A stretch of 48,794 bases of DNA from NCBI GenBank assembly GCA_903902895.1, contig CAIUWO010000046.1:1-48794 (forward strand), written 5' to 3'. Shown here one piece after another: positions 7,084 through 16,315 of the stretch; position 1 is the first letter of the stretch, and each line of letters begins with the position of its first letter. Under the pieces are notes generated by a model, which saw only the letters and a list, made by a program, of their open reading frames with translations, ran no database searches and was not told the origin of the DNA. Source of the stretch: Candidatus Hydrogenedentota bacterium (GTDB lineage Bacteria > Hydrogenedentota > Hydrogenedentia > Hydrogenedentales > CAITNO01). The position numbers and the translations under genes are program-made.

Positions 7084-10000
7084 CCCGCACATCGCGCCGA
7101 CTCCAGCGACCGACCCTCCCCCGCCCCAATACGGGCGCAGGCTCAGGGCCGGTCTGCTGTTGTTGCTTGTCTTCGCGGGATTCCTCGCCGCCGGGGCGGT
7201 GCTCGCGCGCAACCGGCTCGACAGCATCCGCCAGAACCTGCTTGCCACAGCCAGCGAACGCCTTGGCGGCCATTTCAGTGTCGGCACTGTGGCCATCAAT
7301 GGCCTGCGCGGCTTGGTTGTCAACGCTGTGCGCATTCACCTTGACCTGACCGACGGTCCGTCCGTGCTGCTTGACGCGCCCAAGGTGCGTATAAACATTG
7401 ATTTGGCTGACCTGCTGGCTGGAAGAATCACCCTTGGTCAGGTATCCCTTGAAGGGGCCGTAATAGAACTGTCCCGACCAGCCGGGGGAAAATGGTTTTC
7501 CGCCTCCGAAACCGGCAGTTCACCGCCGCACATCCCAACTTTCCCCTTCCGCGTCCAGGGGAAGGGCTGTTCCGTCCGCCTTTTCAATCTCGTGGATGAC
7601 ACTGGTCTGCGCGTCGACAATATCGACTTTGACCTTTCCCGGCAACCGGGCGCGGCCGACCTGGTTGCGCGTCTCACGGGCATGGTCAACCAAAACGAGG
7701 AGAAGAAATTCGAGGTCTTTGGCAGGATCGCCTCGTTGGATGATTTTGATCTTCGAACCCAGTCCGGGGCGGTCTCATTGGAGGATGTCTGCCAATACCT
7801 GCCCGCCGCAAGCACGTACGTTTCAAGCGGCAGCGTCAAGCCCAGCCTGCGCGTGGCCGGATACCCGGGCGGCATGGTCACTGCGGCTTTGGACCTGACC
7901 TTTGAGAACTTTGCCACTCCCCGGCAGCCGGCCTTTCTTCACCCGACAACCGGTTCACTCAACCTCTTCGCCCAGTATGACCGCGAAAATGCCCTTCTGG
8001 CGATTACTGCGGGGCGCTTGGATGCGGACCAGGCTTCGGGACGTGTGGAAGGCACCGTTACCCTTTCGGGACCCAGCCCTGTTTTTGACTTGCGGCTCGA
8101 TGCGGACAAATTACCCATTACCGCCGCCTTGGGCGCATACCTCCCAACCGCGACGGAGGCCTATGGCGACCTTTCCGTGGAGTTGGGGGCGCCCTACCGC
8201 CTTTCGGCGGCCCTGCGGGGCACCCTGAAATCGCCCTCCCTCGTTGCGCAGGCTTCGGCCGCCTCGGCAAGACTCCAGTTTTCCGCAAAGAAGTCCCTGG
8301 GATTACCCGGCGCCCATATTGAACTCGGCCCCCTCCAGGTTTCTTGGGACACCGACACCCGCCAACCGACCGGGTCCCTCATAATTCTCAGCGGGGCCGT
8401 GTCGGAGCCCTTCAAAGGGGTCTCCCTTTCCCGTCTGTCCTGTTCCGCCCTGCTTGCGGACGGAACGCTGCGCGCCGACCCCCTGAGCGCCGAAATCAAC
8501 GGCCAGCCCTTTTTCGGCCGCTTCTCCTACGATCTGGAGAAGAAGAGCGCCACCTTTTCGGCCACAGGAACCCTTGCGGACTTGGAAAAGACCCCCCTGC
8601 ACGCCCCGGTGCCTGAACTCATGCTGGACGGAACCGCCAGCGTCCGGTGCAGCGGAAGCATCTCCGATAAACTCATAGAACTTGAGGCGTCCGCCGATGT
8701 GACCCAGACCCGGGTTGGTTTCGAATGGTGGCTGCGCAAGCCCATCGGCACCGGTGCCGTCATCAAGTCCCTGTCCGCCAAAATTGTTCCGCACAAGACC
8801 ATGGAGATACGGGGCGAGGCCGCCATAGACGCAACCATTATCAAGGCATCCCTGAGCCACCGCTGGGTCCAGAACAAATTCAAACAGGTCCACGTCCGCG
8901 TGGACATCCCCAAACTGGACGTCAACACGGCGGGAAAATGCATGAATATACCCTACACCGCCACAGGCACCTTTGCCACCGACGGCTTCTACGAGTGGCA
9001 GCCCGCCGGCAACGGGCTCGAAACCAATGTCATCACCCTGGGCGGACATTTTGACAATGTGACTTTTCTGCCCAAAGGCTGCCCAGTCCCGCTGGTCTGC
9101 AGCAACGCCCGCGTCGATGTCACCATGGACAACACCATCGAAACGACCCCCACCGGACGGATAGTCGTCCACGCCGAAGACGCCCATATTCCCCCGACCA
9201 GCGCCACATGGCTCCTTCCCCTGGAGCCTTTGGACCCCACCAACGGCCCCGCCAAAATTGACGATGGCAAACCGTCGCGGACCTGGAACTACATTCTCAG
9301 CGGCGGGCACCTCGAAATGCCGCCATGGAAAGGCGCCGATTTCAAGGGCAACGTGTTTGACAATGGAAAGCAGTCCGGCCTGTCCAGTTTTGAGGCGAAC
9401 GTGGACGGCGGCACCGTCCATGGCAGCTACACGCATGAAAAGTCGAGCAACATCATGCGCCTGGCCGGGCAGTGGAGCAACATACCCGCCTTCTACATCA
9501 TCCGCCATATTGACCTTCCCGAGGTGCTGGAAGGACGCATTTCAGGAACGGTCGATTACTCCATGGACTCGGACGATCCCACCGCAACCTTGGACGGCAA
9601 AGCCAGCTTCGAGTCAAAGGAGGGCCATTTCCTTCCCCAAGCGCTTGCAGCGACCTTCGGTGGCGAGATTGCCGGTTCGCTCGCACAACTACACCCGTCA
9701 GCGCTGACCTTCTCCAACTGCAGCGGCGATGTCGTGCTCAAGGGGGACCATATTGTCACTGACAACATGAGGGTCGAACTGCCCGGCATGACCCTCTCCG
9801 GCAACGGCACCTGGGTCACACTGGGCGACATCGACTACAACATCAACATCAGCGTAAGCCCCGACACGGCTGAGCAAATCCCCCTTCTTCGTGACAGTTT
9901 CAATCTGGAGGGACTGCGCCTTACCCAGCGTAATGTGGACCTTGGTTTCCACATCACCGGTCCCGCGTCAAAGCCCACCAGCCAGTTGGCCGGCATGCCC

Positions 10001-10177
10001 AACATGGGCGTGACCCTTGTGAGCGGCGCAGCCGAAATGACCAGCCAGGCGGTTCGCGTCATCGACCTGCCCCGCCAGCTGCTTATGAGCATTTTCAAGA
10101 CCGGTGGCGGTATTTTGGGTGCCTCACGCCAGCCCCAGGAGTCAAAGAAAAATCCGCCAAAGAATCCCCTAAAATAG
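7049..10177 (+). CDS. Large AsmA-like / DUF3971-type envelope protein
   Basis: A 1042-residue protein with one N-terminal transmembrane anchor (about residues 33-53) and a very long periplasmic region rich in beta strands. The opening '[28 protein letters not shown]' and the end '[26 protein letters not shown]' with '[15 protein letters not shown]' fit the AsmA/TamB/YhdP group, which is thought to bridge the envelope and move phospholipids to the outer membrane. The start overlaps recA by 35 bases (or 23 if the ATG at 7061 is used), so the two are likely translationally coupled. Assignment is to the superfamily only. Confidence 0.75.
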   Translation: MAPRMTAAQKHNPHIAPTPATDPPPPQYGRRLRAGLLLLLVFAGFLAAGAVLARNRLDSIRQNLLATASERLGGHFSVGTVAINGLRGLVVNAVRIHLDLTDGPSVLLDAPKVRINIDLADLLAGRITLGQVSLEGAVIELSRPAGGKWFSASETGSSPPHIPTFPFRVQGKGCSVRLFNLVDDTGLRVDNIDFDLSRQPGAADLVARLTGMVNQNEEKKFEVFGRIASLDDFDLRTQSGAVSLEDVCQYLPAASTYVSSGSVKPSLRVAGYPGGMVTAALDLTFENFATPRQPAFLHPTTGSLNLFAQYDRENALLAITAGRLDADQASGRVEGTVTLSGPSPVFDLRLDADKLPITAALGAYLPTATEAYGDLSVELGAPYRLSAALRGTLKSPSLVAQASAASARLQFSAKKSLGLPGAHIELGPLQVSWDTDTRQPTGSLIILSGAVSEPFKGVSLSRLSCSALLADGTLRADPLSAEINGQPFFGRFSYDLEKKSATFSATGTLADLEKTPLHAPVPELMLDGTASVRCSGSISDKLIELEASADVTQTRVGFEWWLRKPIGTGAVIKSLSAKIVPHKTMEIRGEAAIDATIIKASLSHRWVQNKFKQVHVRVDIPKLDVNTAGKCMNIPYTATGTFATDGFYEWQPAGNGLETNVITLGGHFDNVTFLPKGCPVPLVCSNARVDVTMDNTIETTPTGRIVVHAEDAHIPPTSATWLLPLEPLDPTNGPAKIDDGKPSRTWNYILSGGHLEMPPWKGADFKGNVFDNGKQSGLSSFEANVDGGTVHGSYTHEKSSNIMRLAGQWSNIPAFYIIRHIDLPEVLEGRISGTVDYSMDSDDPTATLDGKASFESKEGHFLPQALAATFGGEIAGSLAQLHPSALTFSNCSGDVVLKGDHIVTDNMRVELPGMTLSGNGTWVTLGDIDYNINISVSPDTAEQIPLLRDSFNLEGLRLTQRNVDLGFHITGPASKPTSQLAGMPNMGVTLVSGAAEMTSQAVRVIDLPRQLLMSIFKTGGGILGASRQPQESKKNPPKNPLK

Positions 10178-10201
10178 CGATATCTTGCGGCGCCGTTTTC
10201 C

Positions 10202-10231
10202 TTGCCACCAGATATTGCCCTAAAGTATAAT
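10202..10231 (+). promoter_or_regulatory. Sigma70-type promoter for the zinc-ribbon/SPOR gene group
   Basis: TTGCCA (10202-10207), an 18-base spacer and a perfect TATAAT (10226-10231). The predicted start near 10238 gives a leader of about 60 bases before the ATG at 10298. Confidence 0.7.
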
Positions 10232-10297
10232 CTCCAGCGGACGGAAGGGTGGTCATTGCATTCCCTTTGGGGGGATGCGCGACGACGAGAAGAACAC

Positions 10298-10960
10298 ATG
10301 GAATTCAGCATCCGAAAGAGCGCGCGGTCCTGCGAACACTGTGCGGCGGAGTTCGTTCACGGCCAAAGCATCCATTCTGCGGTTTCCTTTTCCGACCAGG
10401 ATGCGCTGGCCCGTGCGGACTACTGTGACCGCTGCTGGACGGCCACCATCAGTCGCGCCGCCTACTCCGCATGGACAACACATTTCTTTGACCCAAAAGT
10501 GGCCGACCAGCAGCCCCCCGAAGTTTTCTCCCCCCTGCGCCGTCTGTTCTACGAGGCCTGCGCCTCCGACGACCGCCTCGAACAGGCCAAGGCATTTCTT
10601 GCCGCACAGCTCCTGCGCCGTCAGAAAGTTTTCCGCCAGATAAAGGAATCAGGGGAACTGGACGGGGAAACGCGCACAACCCTCTACACGGACCGTATCG
10701 GCAACCAGTTCATAGAGGTCCGCGACCCCAATTTCACCTATGCCGAATTGGACGCTGCCCGGGCAACGCTGCTGCGTTGTCTAAGGGAACTTGAGGAGGG
10801 TGTTTCCTCCGATCCCGAACCGGTTCGGCAGCATTCCGACGATTCGGGCCCTGTCACCGAATCGAGCCCGGTCATGGACGTGCCGGAAAGTGTGGCGGCC
10901 GATGCCGCCCCGCCTGCGGACCCCCCCGAAGATACCGCTCCTCTTTCCGAAGTGGGATAA
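10298..10960 (+). CDS. Conserved-looking protein with N-terminal CxxC...CxxC zinc ribbon
   Basis: A 220-residue protein, family not recognised by name. The N-terminus carries two CxxC knuckles (Cys12/15 and Cys43/46), which suggests a structural zinc site. A helical middle follows ('PLRRLFYEACASDDRLEQAKAFLAAQ', interrupted by basic residues), and the C-terminal 50 residues are Pro/Asp/Ser-rich and acidic, probably disordered. The ATG at 10298 is chosen because it begins just before the zinc ribbon and follows GAGAAG; the upstream in-frame extension overlaps the promoter. The SPOR gene starts 6 bases downstream, so the two form an operon. Confidence 0.65.
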   Translation: MEFSIRKSARSCEHCAAEFVHGQSIHSAVSFSDQDALARADYCDRCWTATISRAAYSAWTTHFFDPKVADQQPPEVFSPLRRLFYEACASDDRLEQAKAFLAAQLLRRQKVFRQIKESGELDGETRTTLYTDRIGNQFIEVRDPNFTYAELDAARATLLRCLRELEEGVSSDPEPVRQHSDDSGPVTESSPVMDVPESVAADAAPPADPPEDTAPLSEVG

Positions 10961-10966
10961 ATAATC

Positions 10967-12124
10967 ATGGCTATTTTCAGAAGACAACAGACCACCGATG
11001 GTTGCGGCAGTGTGCTGGTCGCTGAATTCACCACTGGCCAGGCCGTCATGTTTATATGCGGCGCCCTTGTGCTTCTGGGCGCGGCCTTTGTCGTCGGCCG
11101 TCTGGTGGCGCATGTCGACCGCCCCATTGGCGCTGCCGCGAAGCTCCCCGCCCCGGAAACCGCCAAGGCGGAGGGCTCTGCCAGCGAATCGACTGCAGCC
11201 CCGTCCAAGGAGGCGGCGGCGCAAATCGGCCAGGTCCAGACAGGCCCAACGCAAACCTATACCATTCCCGCGATGCAGGCCGGTGCCGGAACGCCGGCAA
11301 TTTCGCAAGCGGCCACACCGGCCACAGCAACCGCTCCCCCTCCATCGGCTGCTTCGGCCGCTCCGGCCGCCACAGCGCCAATAACCGCAGGAGCGGCACC
11401 CGCCGCAACTGCTCAGACTGCCTCAGCCCAAGCCCCAGTCGCTCTTGCAGAAGCGGCCCCCGCCGCCACTCCCGCCCCTCCCGTCGCCGCGCCCCAACCC
11501 ACCCAGATAATTCAGGCTCCCCCTGTCAGCCAGCCCGGCAACACCCCCAAGACATCTCCGCTGCTTGCCAGCACCAAACAGCGGCTCACAGACCTTCCTC
11601 CGCTTCCAAGCAACCAGGAAGCGCCCGCGCCGGCACCAACCCCCGCCCCCCTCCCGGTCGAGAAGCCCTTGGTGCCCGATGCGCCACCCGTACAGGCTGC
11701 TACCGCCCCCGCAGCCCAAGGTCAAATCGTTCCCATAGACCCGCCGCCGACAGAGGCTTTCCCCGTAGCCACACCAGCGACACCTGTCGAGTCCAAGGCT
11801 GAGCCCAGCGCAGCCCCGCCCCCCCCGATACCACCCACCGCTCCAGTGGCCAAGCCCCAGCCAGCCGCCGCGCCCGCCAAGTCCGGCACCTTTGCGGTAC
11901 AACTGGGTTCCTTTGAGGGCGCGCAACGCCAGGCCAAGGCGCAAAGCCTGCAAAAACGCATTAAGAAGGACTACGGACTCAACGCCCAGATCGTCAACTC
12001 CGAAAAAGAAATGCTTTCCCGTGTGGTGCTGACCGGGTACGCTGACAAGAACTCCGCCGCCACGGCCTGTGCCGAACTGCGCAAGAAATCCGGTCTGTCC
12101 GGGGCGTTTGTGCGGGCCCTCTGA
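10967..12124 (+). CDS. SPOR-domain membrane protein with long Ala/Pro linker
   Basis: A 385-residue protein with a short cytoplasmic tail, one transmembrane segment (about residues 26-48, 'VMFICGALVLLGAAFVVG'), about 240 residues of Ala/Pro/Thr-rich low-complexity linker and a C-terminal SPOR domain (about residues 305-385) opening with 'TFAVQLGSFEGAQRQAKA'. SPOR domains bind peptidoglycan stripped of stem peptides at division sites, as in FtsN and DedD, so a role in septation or the cell wall is likely. panE follows after 23 bases on the same strand. The linker length suggests it spans a wide periplasm. Confidence 0.85.
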   Translation: MAIFRRQQTTDGCGSVLVAEFTTGQAVMFICGALVLLGAAFVVGRLVAHVDRPIGAAAKLPAPETAKAEGSASESTAAPSKEAAAQIGQVQTGPTQTYTIPAMQAGAGTPAISQAATPATATAPPPSAASAAPAATAPITAGAAPAATAQTASAQAPVALAEAAPAATPAPPVAAPQPTQIIQAPPVSQPGNTPKTSPLLASTKQRLTDLPPLPSNQEAPAPAPTPAPLPVEKPLVPDAPPVQAATAPAAQGQIVPIDPPPTEAFPVATPATPVESKAEPSAAPPPPIPPTAPVAKPQPAAAPAKSGTFAVQLGSFEGAQRQAKAQSLQKRIKKDYGLNAQIVNSEKEMLSRVVLTGYADKNSAATACAELRKKSGLSGAFVRAL

Positions 12125-12147
12125 CTCCAATCTGACTGGAAACCGAC

Positions 12148-13026
12148 ATGAGCAAAATAGCAGTGATTGGACCCGGCGCCATGGGATGCCTTTTCGCCGC
12201 CCGGATTGCACGCGCCGGACATAAGACCCATCTCATCGACTACAGGCCGCAACGCGCCGAGATGCTGGCCAAATCAGGGATTACCGTGGAGGAACCTGAC
12301 GGCTCCTTTACCGAGCGCCTGTCCGTGACAACCCAAATCCCTGCCGGGACGGAACTCGCACTGGTGCTTACGAAGGCGCACAGCACCGCTTCTTTGCGGT
12401 TTCCGGCCGATGTGCCCGTCCTGACGCTGCAAAACGGTATGGGTAATGTGGAAACCCTTTGTGGAATGGTTGGCAGTGCCAGGGTCATTGCCGGCGTGTC
12501 TTCCGAGGCGGTGACCCTTATAGAGCCGGGCCGTGTCCGTCATGCCGCCCCAGGTTGCAGCGTATTTGGCGCGTGGACCTCCTGCCCCGCCGAACTGGCC
12601 TACAAAGTGTTCCGCGATGCCGGGTTTGATGTGCTCCTCACCGACACCCCAGGCCAGGTCATTTGGGAAAAGGCTGCCATAAGCGCCGGCATTAATCCGC
12701 TCACCGCCCTCCTTGACGTGCCCAATGGTCGTCTGCTTGAGACGGCCGAAGTGCGCCAGTTGCTGCGCGACCTTGTTCTCGAAGCCACCAAGGTTGCCGC
12801 GACCGAAGGGTACCGCTTCCCGCAAAGCCTCGTGGAGACGGCTGAAAACCTCTGTCGCCAGACAAAGGACAATATTTCCTCCATGTTGCAGGATGTGCGC
12901 AACCGCAAGAAGACTGAAATACGGGCCATCAGCGGTGAAATCCTTCGCCGTGCCCAGGCAGCATCGCTGCCCACTCCCCGCACGCGCGTCATATACCAGC
13001 TTGTCCGGGGCCTCGAGAGCCGGTGA
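12148..13026 (+). CDS. panE: 2-dehydropantoate 2-reductase (ketopantoate reductase)
   Basis: A 292-residue protein. The N-terminal Rossmann motif 'IAVIGPGAMGCLFAARIARAG' binds NADPH, and 'LTLQNGMGN' is a signature of the ApbA/PanE family. The catalytic Lys is probably in 'VIWEKAAISAGINPLTAL', and the C-terminal helix contains 'SSMLQDVRNRKKTEIRAISG', the conserved KxTEId-like site. It reduces ketopantoate to pantoate for coenzyme A. No panB or panC is in the window. Several paralogous reductases share this fold, so the exact substrate is not proven. Its stop codon overlaps the GTG start of the next gene. Confidence 0.85.
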   Translation: MSKIAVIGPGAMGCLFAARIARAGHKTHLIDYRPQRAEMLAKSGITVEEPDGSFTERLSVTTQIPAGTELALVLTKAHSTASLRFPADVPVLTLQNGMGNVETLCGMVGSARVIAGVSSEAVTLIEPGRVRHAAPGCSVFGAWTSCPAELAYKVFRDAGFDVLLTDTPGQVIWEKAAISAGINPLTALLDVPNGRLLETAEVRQLLRDLVLEATKVAATEGYRFPQSLVETAENLCRQTKDNISSMLQDVRNRKKTEIRAISGEILRRAQAASLPTPRTRVIYQLVRGLESR

Positions 13027-13724
13027 AACTGCCCGGAATCACATATGACAGCAACCGCAACTTCTCCGCTATTCAGCGGACCCAGTTACTGCTTATTCCA
13101 CCGGTCGTTTCCAGCCTGATGAAACTGCTCCTATGCACCTGCCGCCTGGAAGTCCGCGGCCGCGAACATGTGGACCAGGTTGTCAACCGTCACGGCCACA
13201 CGCTCATGGCCATTTGGCACGAAAGCATGGCCGTGGCCTGCTGGGCCAACAGTGGACGCAATTATCACACCCTCACAAGCCACAGCTTTGACGGGGAACT
13301 GGCCGCGCGTGTCGCCCGGCGCTTCGGGATAGAAGCTGTTCGGGGCTCCTCCTCCAAGGGGGGGGCGGAGGGGCTGCGCCAATTGCAATTGGCCGCGCAG
13401 CAGGTCGACTGGGTGGGGTTCACCCTTGACGGACCGCGCGGTCCCCGCCGCGTCGCAAAGCCGGGCATCGGCATACTGGCAGCACGGACGCAGTTGCCCG
13501 TTATCCCGCTGGCCATTGTGCCCCTCCGCGCTAAACGACTGCACTCATGGGACCGTATTCCCATACCCTTCCCCTTCAGCCGGGTTATCTCCGCATTTGG
13601 CGAACCTATTGCGCCCCCCGCATCCGACTGCAAGGACGATGTGGAACAAACGCGGCTTGCCGTGGAGCAGGGTCTAAACCGCCTGCATGAACAAATTGAG
13701 GACGAGTTTGGCGTTGTCGCCTGA
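13023..13724 (+). CDS. DUF374 lysophospholipid acyltransferase-family protein
   Basis: A 233-residue protein starting with GTG that overlaps the panE stop by 4 bases. 'IWHESMAV' resembles the His-centred site of DUF374 (in place of HX4D), and 'VRGSSSKGGAEGLRQL' and 'FTLDGPRGPRRVAKPGI' are characteristic of this family, related to LpxL-type and PlsC acyltransferases. It probably transfers an acyl chain in lipid A or phospholipid synthesis at the inner membrane; the substrate is unknown. It converges on rlmN with a 32-base gap and no obvious hairpin. Confidence 0.85.
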   Translation: MKLPGITYDSNRNFSAIQRTQLLLIPPVVSSLMKLLLCTCRLEVRGREHVDQVVNRHGHTLMAIWHESMAVACWANSGRNYHTLTSHSFDGELAARVARRFGIEAVRGSSSKGGAEGLRQLQLAAQQVDWVGFTLDGPRGPRRVAKPGIGILAARTQLPVIPLAIVPLRAKRLHSWDRIPIPFPFSRVISAFGEPIAPPASDCKDDVEQTRLAVEQGLNRLHEQIEDEFGVVA

Positions 13725-13756
13725 GGTGGTCGGCCATCAACGCCATGGAATGCCTG

Positions 13757-14806
13757 TCACTCAAGCTCTGCCGGTTCATGCATGGCGCGCAACTGGCCGC
13801 ACGCGGCCGCAATGTCACCGCCATTTTCGCGGCGCAGCGTCGCTTTGACCCCGCCCTGCTCCAGCCCCTCCTGAAAGGCAACACATTTGGCCCGTGAGGA
13901 GGCGTTGAACGGCAGCCCCGGAACGGGATTCCAGGGAATGAGGTTTACAAACACCTTGAGTCCCTTAAGAAAGGCCAGCAGTTCCCGCACATCCCCCGGC
14001 CCGTCATTGACATCGTCCAAGAGGGTCCATTCCACAGTGACCTGCCTGCCCGTCTTCGCGCCGTAGTCACGCAGCGCGTCGCGCAGCTGCCTCAGGCCAT
14101 TGCTGCGGTTATGGGGAACAAGCTTCGAACGCAGTTCGTCATTGGCCGCGTGCAGAGAAATGCTCAGGCGCACCTGCCAATCCTCCGCGGCAAAGCGGGA
14201 AACCCCCTCAACGACGCCCACTGTCGACACGGTGATATGCCGCGCGCCAACGTTCAGGCCCTCCGGATGCATCAGCAGGCGAATGCTCTCCACCATGTGT
14301 TCATAATTCAGGAAAGGCTCCCCCATGCCCATGTACACGACATTCGGGGTAAGCTCCCGCGGCACTTCACCGGCGGACAACAGCAACAGGGCCTGCCCCG
14401 CAATCTCACCGGCGTCAAGGTTGCGCCTGAACCCCGCCATGCCGGTCGCGCAAAAGGAGCAATTCAGCGGACAGCCGGCCTGCGAGGAAAGACAAAGCGT
14501 CACCCGGCCGCCGTCTCGCAGCAGCACGGACTCGACTCTCTCCCCATCTTCAAGCTCAAAAAGGATTTTGGTGGCGCTGGAACCTTCCGATACCTGAACG
14601 CTCACGACGCGCATGTCCTGCACCGTGCATTCGGCCTTCAAGCGTTCCCGCATGGGTTTTGAAAGGTTTGTCATCGCATCAAAGTCAAACACGCCCTTCT
14701 GGTGGATCCACTGAAATATCTGCCGTCCCTGAAACGGTTTCAAGGCAAGCGCTTCCGCGATTTGCGCGGGCATCAGGCCCATTAGGCGCAGCCGCTGTCC
14801 ATTCAT
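13757..14806 (-). CDS. rlmN: Dual-specificity RNA methyltransferase RlmN (23S rRNA A2503 / tRNA A37)
   Basis: A 349-residue radical-SAM enzyme. The 4Fe-4S motif is CPLNCSFC (CxxxCxxC), preceded by 'VTLCLSSQAGC'. 'VVYMGMGEPFLNYEHM' and 'HNRSNGLRQLRDAL' are family signatures, and the methyl-carrying Cys is in 'DIAAACGQL' near the C-terminus. It methylates C2 of adenosine in 23S rRNA and some tRNAs. It shares the ATGA overlap (14803-14806) with the upstream lipoprotein gene, so the two are translationally coupled. Confidence 0.95.
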   Translation of the reverse strand: MNGQRLRLMGLMPAQIAEALALKPFQGRQIFQWIHQKGVFDFDAMTNLSKPMRERLKAECTVQDMRVVSVQVSEGSSATKILFELEDGERVESVLLRDGGRVTLCLSSQAGCPLNCSFCATGMAGFRRNLDAGEIAGQALLLLSAGEVPRELTPNVVYMGMGEPFLNYEHMVESIRLLMHPEGLNVGARHITVSTVGVVEGVSRFAAEDWQVRLSISLHAANDELRSKLVPHNRSNGLRQLRDALRDYGAKTGRQVTVEWTLLDDVNDGPGDVRELLAFLKGLKVFVNLIPWNPVPGLPFNASSRAKCVAFQEGLEQGGVKATLRRENGGDIAAACGQLRAMHEPAELE

Positions 14807-15723
14807 TGTGTTGTCTCCAGTTCTTTTTCGTCTTCATCGAAGTTGTCCACATAGCCGCCGTCGCCCCGGTCGTCTATTACCTTCTCCTGACCGCTCCCCC
14901 GCAAGGTCTCCACCTGTTGGCATCCACGTTTCCGCAGTTCCCTAACACTGCCGTCAACGTCAAATATCTTGCCGTCCGTCTCCGGATTCAGGTCAATCTT
15001 TCGCATTGTAAAGCTCATTCTTGCCCGCTCTCCGGGAAACACCGACTCAACCTTCCTCGGAAAACGGACGCCGTCGCGCTCGTAATAGTCGCTCTTGGTT
15101 GTCACCGCAACCTCTTTTCCTGATTGGTCGAGAAGGCAGTTCTGCAACACCACCCACGGGGTTCCCTGAACGGTCAATTGCCGCCGTGGCCGATTCCCCT
15201 TGTCCCTGTCAAGAATTACCATGGAAGCCGTTTGCGTGGCCGCGTCGTATGAAAGAATCCGCACCTGCTTTGGGGAGATGTCGAGCCATGTCTCGGGCTT
15301 GAACATCTCTCTGGCCATGTCTGCGGAGGAAACCGTTTCAAACCTCTCGCCCAGCGGACGGTAGTAAAACTGGCGTTCCGTGGGGAATTGCAAGAGAAAA
15401 GCCTGCCCCGCACAGGTCAGCTCCACAAACCGGGTTCCGTACTTGCGTCCAATCACATGCAAGTCCAGCGGCTGCCGGTAGATGATGGTGCTTTCCCTGG
15501 ATATCTGTGTGGATTCCAGTTCCGGGGACTGCAGAATCACCGTACCGGATGCCCGGAATCCCTTCATCCCCTGTTCGTTCAGGGCGAGACTCGCAAGAAT
15601 TTGACCCGCGTCGGGCGCGCCTTCGGGGAGCGCCTGCTGTTTCAGTTTGTCGCCCAAAGTGGCGCACCCGGTCATTATAATAGTGACCGCAACTGTCAGC
15701 AACGCTGTAAAACGCAAACGCAA
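14803..15723 (-). CDS. LolA/DUF4292-like lipoprotein
   Basis: A 306-residue lipoprotein with signal peptide and lipobox MTGC (Cys about residue 20). After an N-terminal helix, the beta-strand pattern ('FRASGTVILQS', 'RESTIIYRQPLDLHVIGRKYG', 'AFLLQFPTERQFYYRP', 'YYERDGVRFPRKVESVF') resembles the half-barrel of LolA/LppX-type lipid carriers. The C-terminus is acidic (DNFDEDEKELE). The TTG start at 15723 is kept because later ATGs would remove the signal peptide, and AAAGG lies about 10 bases upstream. A role in carrying lipid or lipoprotein across the periplasm is an inference from fold. It overlaps rlmN. Confidence 0.65.
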   Translation of the reverse strand: MRLRFTALLTVAVTIIMTGCATLGDKLKQQALPEGAPDAGQILASLALNEQGMKGFRASGTVILQSPELESTQISRESTIIYRQPLDLHVIGRKYGTRFVELTCAGQAFLLQFPTERQFYYRPLGERFETVSSADMAREMFKPETWLDISPKQVRILSYDAATQTASMVILDRDKGNRPRRQLTVQGTPWVVLQNCLLDQSGKEVAVTTKSDYYERDGVRFPRKVESVFPGERARMSFTMRKIDLNPETDGKIFDVDGSVRELRKRGCQQVETLRGSGQEKVIDDRGDGGYVDNFDEDEKELETTQ

Positions 15724-15781
15724 GAGAGGAAACCTTTCGCTGTTGGGAGGGGAGACCTGGGGTCAAAGGCGGAGGTCAGAC

Positions 15782-15810
15782 TTGATTAATGTCCGCCCAT
15801 ATGCTATAGT
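15782..15810 (+). promoter_or_regulatory. rpmB promoter
   Basis: TTGATT (15782-15787), a 17-base spacer and TATAGT (15805-15810). The predicted start near 15817 gives a leader of about 63 bases. It lies in the divergent gap between the LolA-like gene and rpmB. Confidence 0.7.
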
Positions 15811-15879
15811 TCCCGCGCTTTGGACGTAGTATATCACGTCACAAAGCATGAACCCAATGAATCGTTTCAGGAGCAAGCC

Positions 15880-16146
15880 ATGTCCAGAGTTTGTCAGTAC
15901 AGCGGAAAGCGCCCTTCAACTGGTAACACCGTGGTCCGCCGAGGCAAGGCGAAGCGCGAGGGCGGTATCGGTCAGAACGTCACCGGCATCACCAAGCGCC
16001 GGTGGAAGCCGAATCTCCAGACCATCCGGGTCATGGACGAAAACGGCTGCGTGCACCGTGTCAAGGTTTGCGCGCGGTACATCAAGGCCGGCAAGTTTGT
16101 GAAAGCGCCGCGGGGCCTTCGCAATCTTAAGTCCGTCACGGCCTGA
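15880..16146 (+). CDS. rpmB: 50S ribosomal protein L28
   Basis: An 88-residue protein, normal for bL28. It starts with 'MSRVCQYSGKRPSTGNTV' and contains the typical 'TKRRWKPNLQTIRV' and 'KVCARYIKAGKFVK' stretches. A Shine-Dalgarno CAGGAG sits about 6 bases before the ATG. An in-frame upstream extension to 15820 has no support. It is a single-gene transcription unit: its own promoter upstream and a perfect terminator 26 bases after the stop. L33 (rpmG), a common neighbour, is not here. Confidence 0.97.
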   Translation: MSRVCQYSGKRPSTGNTVVRRGKAKREGGIGQNVTGITKRRWKPNLQTIRVMDENGCVHRVKVCARYIKAGKFVKAPRGLRNLKSVTA

Positions 16147-16172
16147 AGCGCGTCTTAACGCCTTCCTTTGAC

Positions 16173-16214
16173 GCCATCCCGGCCCTGTATACAGGGCCGG
16201 GATGGCTTTTTTTT
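16173..16214 (+). terminator. Rho-independent terminator after rpmB
   Basis: A perfect 34-base palindrome (16173-16206, centre TGTATACA, arms built on GCCATCCCGGCCC) followed directly by eight Ts (16207-16214). Confidence 0.95.
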
Positions 16215-16315
16215 CGCGTCCCTTGCCGGAAACAAACGCAAACTGCTACGCTATCGACCTTTGGGGGCGTCAGCACCGACTCCCTCCCCTTGGGGCGTCA
16301 ACCGGAGTTGCCGAT

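Noticed and set aside
8303-9508. 401-codon minus-strand frame opposite the AsmA-like gene
   Set aside because: No motif and no start signal, and it is fully inside a better-supported gene.
11423-12211. Long minus-strand frame opposite the SPOR gene
   Set aside because: It is Gly/Arg-rich mirror coding of the Ala/Pro linker, with no ribosome site or family features. It is a shadow of a high-GC gene.
16202-16315. Upstream start for the patatin gene at 16202
   Set aside because: The ATG falls within the rpmB terminator and would place 38 residues before the lipoprotein signal.
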